From positions 1-27,601 of the forward strand of contig JAZSHI010000037.1 of assembly GCA_045533195.1 (NCBI GenBank): a stretch of DNA of 27,601 nucleotides, given 5' to 3'. The notes beneath the pieces were generated by a model. That model ran no database searches. It was not told where the DNA came from and saw only the letters and a program-made list of their open reading frames with translations. Both the position numbers and the translations under genes were made by a program. Positions 22,412-27,601 of the stretch are shown one piece after another. This DNA is from SIG607 sp045533195. GTDB lineage: Bacteria; Bacillota; Clostridia; Oscillospirales; Acutalibacteraceae. The stretch's first letter is position 1; each line of letters opens with the position of its first letter.

Positions 22412-23374
22412 ATGAAGTATTTGTATATAGCCCTTGGCGTTATTTTCTTTTTGGTCATTTTAGCACTGGTTATATCCTTTATTTGCTTTCGTATTGCATT
22501 TTTCAGCAAACGCGAAAAGGAAGTGAGCGATGAATTTTCATTACCCGACGGAGAAATCTATAAGGCATATAAAGACGTTATGCAAAAATGGGCTGACGAG
22601 GTGTTTGGCACCGAGACTGAACGCGTTGAGATAACCTCCTTTGACGGACTAAAGCTTAGAGGAAAATACTATGAATATAAAAAGGGCGCGCCTATTGAAC
22701 TTATGCTTCACGGCTACAGGGGGAGGGCGGAAAGAGACCTTTGCGGCGGTGTTCAGCGTTGTTTTGCCCTTGGCAGAAATGCATTACTTGTTGACCAGCG
22801 AGGTTGCGGACACAGTGAAGGCAAAATACTTTCCTTCGGTATAAAAGAGAAACGCGACTGTCTTGACTGGATAAATTTTATAATAAATCATTTCGGCAGT
22901 GACGTTAAAATAATCCTTACGGGAATCTCAATGGGGGCATCCACGGTGCTGATGGCGGCAGGAGAAAAACTTCCCGAAAATGTGGTTGGGGTACTTGCGG
23001 ACTGCGGTTTTACTTCAGCAAGAGAAATTATAAAAAAGGTAATACGGGATATGAAATTGCCGCCCAACTTAAGTTATCCCTTTGTAAAGCTTGGGGCAAG
23101 ACTATATGGCGGCTTTAATATAGAAGAAACCTCCGCTATTGAATCAGTTAAAAAAATAAAGGTTCCCGTTATCTTTTTCCACGGAGAAAGCGACGATTTC
23201 GTTCCCGTTGATATGAGCAAGGAGAACTATGCCGTGTGTAACGCTCCAAAAAAACTTGTTACCGTAGCAGGCGCAGGACACGGACTGAGCTTTCCCGTTG
23301 ACCAAAAAAACTACCTTTTAGAAGTAGCGAACTTTTTTGACAGTAACGGCATTCCTACAAAGGTTGTAGAATAA
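22412..23374 (+). CDS. Membrane-anchored alpha/beta hydrolase
   Basis: This is a serine hydrolase of the alpha/beta fold, close to the esterase/dipeptidyl-peptidase-like group annotated as alpha/beta hydrolase. An N-terminal membrane segment (about 4-27) is followed by a short basic stretch. The fold begins with ITSFDGLKLRGKYYE, then LMLHGYRG (oxyanion region), DQRGCGHSEG (128-137), the nucleophile elbow GISMGAS (Ser173), HGESDDFVP (Asp261 or 262) and AGHGL (His290). The 320-residue start at ATG 22412 has AAAAGGAG upstream. It is a single-gene unit between its own promoter and terminator. Natural substrate unknown. Confidence 0.87.
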   Translation: MKYLYIALGVIFFLVILALVISFICFRIAFFSKREKEVSDEFSLPDGEIYKAYKDVMQKWADEVFGTETERVEITSFDGLKLRGKYYEYKKGAPIELMLHGYRGRAERDLCGGVQRCFALGRNALLVDQRGCGHSEGKILSFGIKEKRDCLDWINFIINHFGSDVKIILTGISMGASTVLMAAGEKLPENVVGVLADCGFTSAREIIKKVIRDMKLPPNLSYPFVKLGARLYGGFNIEETSAIESVKKIKVPVIFFHGESDDFVPVDMSKENYAVCNAPKKLVTVAGAGHGLSFPVDQKNYLLEVANFFDSNGIPTKVVE

Positions 23375-23406
23375 AAAAGTATGCAGTTTTAAGACTGCAT
23401 ACTTTT
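23375..23406. terminator. Bidirectional terminator after the hydrolase gene
   Basis: A 13-bp stem AAAAGTATGCAGT (23375-23387) / ACTGCATACTTTT (23394-23406) with a six-base loop begins right after the hydrolase stop. It serves the convergent pseudogene transcript as well. Confidence 0.88.
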
Positions 23407-23409
23407 CTT

Positions 23410-23969
23410 TTATTTAAGGTCTGTTCCTATAAAGCCGACTCTTCTAAAGTCTTCGGGGTTGTGGCGCACTATATAGTCGATGTAAGAATCAATCATATTT
23501 GCCGTAAATATATAACCGCTTGCGTTCATATGTCCGTAAAGGAAATAACGGCGTTTGAATTCTTCGTCATAAACAGGCGCATATTTATTAAGGTCGATAA
23601 CATATGCATTATCAAAATAATTTGCCAATTCGTGCATAAGGTCAGCGTGCTGTTTATTAATTTCATTGAGTCTTTGGTCTAAGCATCGGGGCATTGTCAC
23701 AAAAAAGAACTTTGCTTTTGGCTGAATTCACCCTTTGAAAAATTATAGGCAACCAGACCGTTTTTTCTGGCTATGTACTGTCCTCAAGAATATTCGTAAT
23801 AATCGTGCCAATCGGAATTGCCGTCTTTGTCTTTGCTTTCGAATTCGCCCGAAGAAAGACTGTCGCCGACAAAGGCAATTTTTCTGAAAACGGCGGTATT
23901 GCTGATGCCGTCAACGAAACGGTCAAGGGGTTGTTCATTTTCAATATCAAAATATTTTTTTTAGTCCAT
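23410..23969 (-). pseudogene. GDSL/SGNH hydrolase, disrupted by two stops and an internal deletion
   Basis: The minus strand, read from ATG 23969-23967, encodes KKYFDIENEQPLDRF, then KIAFVGDSLSSGEFE with the GDSL-type nucleophile block, and YEYS-stop-GQYIARKNGL. After a frame change it continues PKAKFFFVTMPRC, then YGHMNASGY (the C-terminal catalytic His block) and FRRVGFIGTDLK. Three lesions are visible. Codon 3 is TAA (23961-23963). TGA (23784-23786) stands where this type of protein has Trp (YEYSWGQYIAR). A middle section after NFSKG, probably some tens of residues that should hold the conserved Gly and Asn blocks, is missing and the frame changes there. The start directly follows the upstream gene's stop by one base, so it was once co-translated. 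TGA serves as a stop in other genes here, so recoding is unlikely. Confidence 0.82.
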
Positions 23970-23970
23970 T

Positions 23971-24618
23971 TTACTTTCCCTTTCTTTTTTTAAGACTTAT
24001 TAAAATCACCAATGCGGATAAAATAAATATAGAAATGCCTATAATAACAGCGCATTTTAAAAAGAAGCTTTCGGGCATATAGTTTATGATTTCATCGGTT
24101 GCGGCATCAAAATACCAATTGGTTTTGCCCATAAAAAAGATTTTATGAAAAATTATAAAAGCAAAACTAAAGCCGTCTATAGAAAGTAACCCTACTAAAG
24201 CAATTAACAAAATTCCCAAAACTCCCGAATAAAAGGGCGCGGGAAGACGCAATAAATAAAGGTTGCATCTTTTTCTTAAAAGTAGTAATATAGTGGTAAT
24301 AACACCTGAAACCAAAAGCACTGCGAAGTCAATGGCGAAAAGATTTCGGCAGTCTTTAAAATGATCTGCGCCCGACTTCGAAAATTTAAGCTGTCCGCAG
24401 GAAAAATCCTTTTTTCTAAAGGTAAGATAATCGAGTATTTCATCATACGCATCTTTTATCTGTTCTTTGGAATAAGGTCCTAACCTCTCAATATCGGTGC
24501 TTTCCAAATGATTATAATAAATAGGACGCGCTATAATGGGAATAGCTATGGAAAGGGAAATAATCAGAAAAAATACCGATAAAAAAAGTATAACTGCGCA
24601 TAGTGAGAATTTTTTCAT
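23971..24618 (-). CDS. TIGR01906/DUF1461 family integral membrane protein
   Basis: The 215-residue protein has a signal-like first membrane helix (about 5-30), an extracytoplasmic region with RPIYYNHL, YDEILDYL and ADHFKDCRNLFAID, then three more helices with FHKIFFMGKTNWYFDAATDEIINYMPESFF between the last two (quoted here as separate blocks: FHKIFFMGKTNWYFD and DEIINYMPESFF). This arrangement is that of the DUF1461 family, whose function is unknown. I start at ATG 24618-24616 because GGAGT lies seven to eight bases upstream. An ATG 17 codons earlier falls inside the promoter. It was followed by the SGNH hydrolase gene that is now a pseudogene. Confidence 0.8.
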   Translation of the reverse strand: MKKFSLCAVILFLSVFFLIISLSIAIPIIARPIYYNHLESTDIERLGPYSKEQIKDAYDEILDYLTFRKKDFSCGQLKFSKSGADHFKDCRNLFAIDFAVLLVSGVITTILLLLRKRCNLYLLRLPAPFYSGVLGILLIALVGLLSIDGFSFAFIIFHKIFFMGKTNWYFDAATDEIINYMPESFFLKCAVIIGISIFILSALVILISLKKRKGK

Positions 24619-24640
24619 AAAAGCAACTCCAGACGTTTTC

Positions 24641-24669
24641 AGTATAGTGTGGAAAAACGCCGTTGTCAA
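24641..24669 (-). promoter_or_regulatory. Consensus promoter of the DUF1461 gene
   Basis: Minus-strand -35 TTGACA (24664-24669), a perfect consensus, and -10 TATACT (24641-24646) with 17-bp spacing. It is the strongest-looking promoter in the window, even though the second gene of its operon is broken. Confidence 0.75.
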
Positions 24670-24676
24670 ACAGATT

Positions 24677-24705
24677 TTGCAATTTGTTCACAATTAAGTT
24701 AAAAT
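24677..24705 (+). promoter_or_regulatory. Predicted htrA promoter
   Basis: A -35 TTGCAA (24677-24682) and a -10 TAAAAT (24700-24705) with 17-bp spacing. Its -35 lies only seven bases from that of the divergent DUF1461 promoter, so the two may compete or share a regulator. Confidence 0.5.
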
Positions 24706-24757
24706 TTAGAAAAAAATATAAGTTTAAATAGAGTAAAAATCTATAAGGAGAGATATT

Positions 24758-26080
24758 ATGTACGACGATAACAGATTTGAAACAGGTAATAATCCTTATG
24801 AAAACAGTAATGAGGTTTCCGATACCTACGTTACACCTGTATATACACAGCCCGTTGAACCGGATATAAAGCCGCCTAAAAAGGAAAAGAAGGGTATAGG
24901 TAAAATTATTATAATTGCTCTTAGCTGTTCCCTTGTGGGCGCTATTCTCGGTTCGGCTCTTACTATGGCTATCGGTGGTGTCACTAATGCCTTTTCGGGC
25001 GGTTCTACTATAATAAATGAAGGACAGCGAAATGAGGTTGAAGTTAAAGTAAATAAAATTGAAACAGGCAAGGTGCTTACTGCTGCAGAGATATATGCCG
25101 CAAACGTAAATGCTACCGTTGGTATTACATCTACTTCGGTAACCACAAACTTCTTTGGCTATCCTACCACCTCTGCCGCATCAGGTTCGGGCTTTATTCT
25201 TTCATCTGATGGCTATGTGGTAACCAACTATCACGTAATAAATGATGCTACCAGCGTAAAGGTTGCAACCTATTCGGGCGAAAGCTATGATGCTACTGTT
25301 GTAGGCTATGATGAAAGCAACGATTTGGCTGTGCTTAAAATAGACGCTAAGGGACTTACCGCCGTTACTGTGGGCGATTCCGATAAAATGAACGTGGGCG
25401 ACAGCGTGGTTGCCATAGGAAATCCCTTAGGTGAGCTTACCTTCTCACTTACTGCAGGTTCCGTAAGCGCTTTAAGCAGAGAAGTAACAATGTCTAACGG
25501 CGTTTCAATGGATCTTATTCAGACCGACTGCGCGATAAACTCAGGTAACTCAGGCGGTGCTCTGTTTAATATGTATGGCGAGGTTATAGGAATAACCAAT
25601 GCTAAATATTCTACAAACAGCAGCTCAGGTACATCTATTGATAATATCGGCTTTGCTATTCCGATGAATAACGTTATGGATTTAATTACCAGCCTTATCG
25701 AAAAGGGTTATATTTCCAAGGCTTATATCGGTGTGTCGGTGGAAGACGTAAGTGAAAAGAATCAGGAATACGGACTTCCTGCAGGCGCCGCAGTTTCTGC
25801 TGTTTCCGAAAACGGCCCCGCCGCTAAAGCAGGAGTTAAGGCAAAGGATATTATAACAAAGGTAAACGGTCAGGCAATTAAAAGTACTTCCGACCTTAAG
25901 AAAATCGTCTCCTCCTGTAAGAGCGGAGATAAGCTTAACCTTACGGTTTATAGACAGGGACAGACCTTAGAAATAACCGTAACGGTTGAGGAACAAAAAC
26001 AGTCTGCCGCAGCACAGCAGCAGGAAGAGGACAATACAACAACCATTCCCTTTAATCCCTTCGAGCATTTCTTTGGATAA
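24758..26080 (+). CDS. Membrane-anchored HtrA/DegP-type serine protease with PDZ domain
   Basis: HtrA proteases degrade or refold damaged proteins outside the membrane. The 440-residue protein has an acidic, Pro-rich cytoplasmic N-terminus (1-45), one membrane helix (about 47-75), then a trypsin-like domain. The catalytic triad is visible: His159 (TNYHVIND), Asp189 (SNDLAVLKID) and Ser265 (GNSGGAL). A single PDZ domain (about 315-410) follows, with YIGVSVEDV, then GPAAKAGVKAKDIITKVNG. The tail is Gln/Glu-rich and ends in NPFEHFFG. This architecture matches B. subtilis HtrA/HtrB/YyxA. AAGGAGA sits before ATG 24758. It is a single-gene unit with a divergent membrane-protein gene upstream. No two-component system that could control it is in the window. 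Confidence 0.95.
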   Translation: MYDDNRFETGNNPYENSNEVSDTYVTPVYTQPVEPDIKPPKKEKKGIGKIIIIALSCSLVGAILGSALTMAIGGVTNAFSGGSTIINEGQRNEVEVKVNKIETGKVLTAAEIYAANVNATVGITSTSVTTNFFGYPTTSAASGSGFILSSDGYVVTNYHVINDATSVKVATYSGESYDATVVGYDESNDLAVLKIDAKGLTAVTVGDSDKMNVGDSVVAIGNPLGELTFSLTAGSVSALSREVTMSNGVSMDLIQTDCAINSGNSGGALFNMYGEVIGITNAKYSTNSSSGTSIDNIGFAIPMNNVMDLITSLIEKGYISKAYIGVSVEDVSEKNQEYGLPAGAAVSAVSENGPAAKAGVKAKDIITKVNGQAIKSTSDLKKIVSSCKSGDKLNLTVYRQGQTLEITVTVEEQKQSAAAQQQEEDNTTTIPFNPFEHFFG

Positions 26081-26122
26081 AAATAGACCAAGTGAGCAAA
26101 GCGTTCACTTGGTCTATTTTTT
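26081..26122. terminator. Bidirectional terminator between htrA and the reductase gene
   Basis: The stem AAATAGACCAAGTGA (26081-26095) / TCACTTGGTCTATTT (26105-26119) is perfect over 15 bp, and a short extra GC/GC pairing closes the AAA loop. T-runs lie on both sides. It starts directly after the htrA stop and overlaps the last bases of the converging gene. Confidence 0.88.
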
Positions 26123-27218
26123 ACATCTTTGTAATTTTTTCTAAATGCTCTTTTATAGGTATGTTTTGTGGGCAGATTTTTTCGCATTTAGAGCATTTTA
26201 TACAGTTACTTGCATCGGATTTATCTTTTGGAAAAGTATTTTTTGCCTCGCCTGAGGTTATCTTTGCAGATAGATACTGATTATAAACCGAGAATATATC
26301 GCTGATAGGAATGCTTTTAGGACAAACCTCGGCGCAGTAGTTACACTTTGTGCAGGGGATTTGCCTTACCTCTCGGATAATTTCACGAACACGGTCGGCT
26401 GCCTTTAATTCATCATCATTTAAAGGAATAAAGGGCGAAAAGGTGTTTATGTTATCGTTAATCATATCCATACTGCCCATTCCCGAAAGCACCATAAATA
26501 CTTCGGGAAAGCTGGCGGCATAGCGCAAAGCATAAGAAGCGTAACTGCCGTCCCCCAGCATTTTGAAAACCTCGGCGGCTTTATCGGGAAGATTTGCAAG
26601 AGCGCCGCCCTTAACAGGCTCCATTACAATTACCTTTTTGCCGTGCTTTACCGCTACGTCATAACAAGCTTTGCTTTGCACAGCAGGATCATCATAATCA
26701 AGATAATTAATCTGTAACTGTACTGCTTCAATAAAGGGCTGTTCAGTCAGTACCGTATCAAGAAAATCTGCGGTATCGTGGAAGGATAAAGCGACGTGTC
26801 TTATTTTGCCTTGTTCTTTTAATTTTTTAACTATATTGAAACTGTTACAACGTTTATACTTTGGATAGGTTTCTCTCGATACGCAATGTAAAAGATAAAA
26901 GTCAAAATATTCTACTCCGCAAAGCTCAAGCTGCTTTTCAAAAAGAGGCAAAATATCCTCTTCCTTTTCAAAATACCAAGCAGACAGCTTATCGGCTAAA
27001 ACGAAATCCTCGCGGTTATACCTTTTAGTAAGACAATCTCTTATGGCTGTTTCGCTTTTTCCGTCAATATAGCCGTGGGCGGTATCAAAATAATTAAAGC
27101 CTGCATCAATAAAGGTGTCTATCATACGGCTGAATTCTTCGTAATCTACCTTGTCTTCGTTCATTTTAAGACGCATACAGCCAAAGCCTAAATTCTTTTT
27201 AACCTTGTCAAAAATCAT
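26121..27218 (-). CDS. Aldo/keto reductase with C-terminal double 4Fe-4S ferredoxin domain
   Basis: Residues 1 to about 265 form an aldo/keto reductase barrel with the catalytic tetrad Asp45, Tyr50 (FDTAHGY), Lys77 (LADKLS) and His111 (LLHCVS). The C-terminus holds two cysteine motifs of the ferredoxin pattern, CTKCNYCAEVCPKSIP and CIKCSKCEKICPQNIP (Cys339, 342, 345 and 349 in the last), for two 4Fe-4S clusters. This fusion is common in anaerobic Clostridia and is annotated as a 4Fe-4S aldo/keto reductase. The substrate is unknown. GGAG lies about 11 bases before ATG 27218, a rather wide spacing. The 365-residue length is usual for the fusion. It is a single-gene unit with a clear promoter at 27291-27319. 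Confidence 0.92.
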   Translation of the reverse strand: MIFDKVKKNLGFGCMRLKMNEDKVDYEEFSRMIDTFIDAGFNYFDTAHGYIDGKSETAIRDCLTKRYNREDFVLADKLSAWYFEKEEDILPLFEKQLELCGVEYFDFYLLHCVSRETYPKYKRCNSFNIVKKLKEQGKIRHVALSFHDTADFLDTVLTEQPFIEAVQLQINYLDYDDPAVQSKACYDVAVKHGKKVIVMEPVKGGALANLPDKAAEVFKMLGDGSYASYALRYAASFPEVFMVLSGMGSMDMINDNINTFSPFIPLNDDELKAADRVREIIREVRQIPCTKCNYCAEVCPKSIPISDIFSVYNQYLSAKITSGEAKNTFPKDKSDASNCIKCSKCEKICPQNIPIKEHLEKITKM

Positions 27219-27290
27219 ACAAAATATTTCTCCTTTGTTATATCTGTCAGTGTGACCGTTTAATGAAAGGTTGCACTTAAGTTTTTTATA

Positions 27291-27319
27291 ATTATATCAT
27301 ATAAATTGAAATTATTCAA
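27291..27319 (-). promoter_or_regulatory. Predicted promoter of the aldo/keto reductase gene
   Basis: Minus-strand -35 TTGAAT (27314-27319) and -10 TATAAT (27291-27296) with 17-bp spacing. The leader is about 65 bases and contains a small GTCA-CAC-TGAC hairpin of doubtful meaning. Confidence 0.6.
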
Positions 27320-27366
27320 TAAAACATAAGCTATTGCTTTACTTAAATAAATATGAGAAACTGTTA

Positions 27367-27601
27367 TTTTTGACCTATAGGTTTGAACCACTACATAGTA
27401 TTTATGATTCGTCGGCAAAGCCGATACCGAAACCTATTACCTTTTACTTATTACTTATTACTTCAAAAATTCCAAGAACTTTTTGAGGGAAGAGTGAAGA
27501 GGTAATAGGTAAGAAGTAAAAATTCCCCGAAACAAGTTCGAGGAATTTTTTGGAAAGGGAACACAAATTCGATACCTTTTAATTTTTGACCTATGAGTTT
27601 G
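27367..27601. repeat. Repeat-rich intergenic block bounded by 19-bp direct repeats
   Basis: TTTTTGACCTATAGGTTTG (27367-27385) recurs at the window end as TTTTTGACCTATGAGTTTG (27583-27601), two mismatches. Between them lie a TCGGC-AAA-GCCGA hairpin (about 27412-27424), a CCTATTACC/TTATTACTT tract (27431-27465), a reversed counterpart GGTAATAGGTAAGAAGTAAA (27501-27520), and a terminator-like stem AAAAATTCC..CGAA with TTCG..GGAATTTTT (27518-27550). No reading frame with support was seen in 27220-27601. The element may continue beyond the window. Confidence 0.5.

Noticed and set aside
23784..23786. TGA at a conserved Trp position suggested a UGA=Trp genetic code or readthrough.
   Set aside because: Other genes here (mnmG, ktrB, OPT, the ParB-like gene) end in TGA and use TGG for Trp, and the same pseudogene carries a TAA and a deletion.
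24662..24670. GTTGTCAAA upstream of htrA as a Spo0A box.
   Set aside because: It coincides exactly with the consensus -35 TTGACA of the divergent DUF1461 promoter, which explains it without Spo0A.

Overview
This window looks like chromosomal DNA of a low-to-mid GC, spore-forming member of the Clostridia (Firmicutes). The evidence is SpoIIE, strong AGGAGG-type ribosome binding sites, sigma-A-like promoters, tight intrinsic terminators, a tandem glycine riboswitch, and the mnmE-mnmG-rsmG order normally seen near the Firmicutes replication origin. No rRNA, tRNA, CRISPR array, transposase or prophage gene is visible. Most of the window is ordinary core and transport gene content. The unusual material lies in the intergenic repeats, two decayed genes and a few odd gene partnerships.

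Left part (1-8780): a hairpin-forming repeat, a broken glucanase-like remnant, and spoIIE on the minus strand. spoIIE has a promoter with an unusually wide spacer and a possible Spo0A box. Divergent to it runs mnmE - unknown membrane protein with YD-like repeats - mnmG - rsmG (tRNA wobble-uridine modification and 16S rRNA methylation). A separately promoted short ParB-like gene follows. The usual soj/parB pair is not seen.

Middle (8781-13720): an array of small palindromes, an orphan GH130 glycoside phosphorylase, the minus-strand asnA-hpt operon (asparagine synthesis and purine salvage), and a tandem glycine riboswitch with terminator in front of a sodium:alanine/glycine symporter. The base pairing suggests that glycine switches the symporter off.

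Right-middle (13780-22400): two potassium uptake systems, both on the minus strand. One is Ktr-type (ktrB-ktrA). The other is Trk-type (long TrkA, then TrkH) followed by a NagZ-like GH3 lipoprotein gene. The ktrB promoter overlaps the terminator of the GH3 operon. Next comes an OPT-family peptide transporter coupled to a small PqqD-like protein.

Right end (22400-27601): a membrane-anchored alpha/beta hydrolase, a GDSL/SGNH hydrolase pseudogene with three lesions, a DUF1461-type membrane protein, a membrane-anchored HtrA protease with a PDZ domain, an aldo/keto reductase with two 4Fe-4S motifs, and a repeat-rich intergenic stretch bounded by 19-bp direct repeats.

I did not find a clear undescribed multi-gene system. 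The best leads are the PqqD-like/OPT pair, the YD-repeat membrane protein inside the mnmE-mnmG operon, and the families of dispersed palindromic and CCTATTACC-type repeats.
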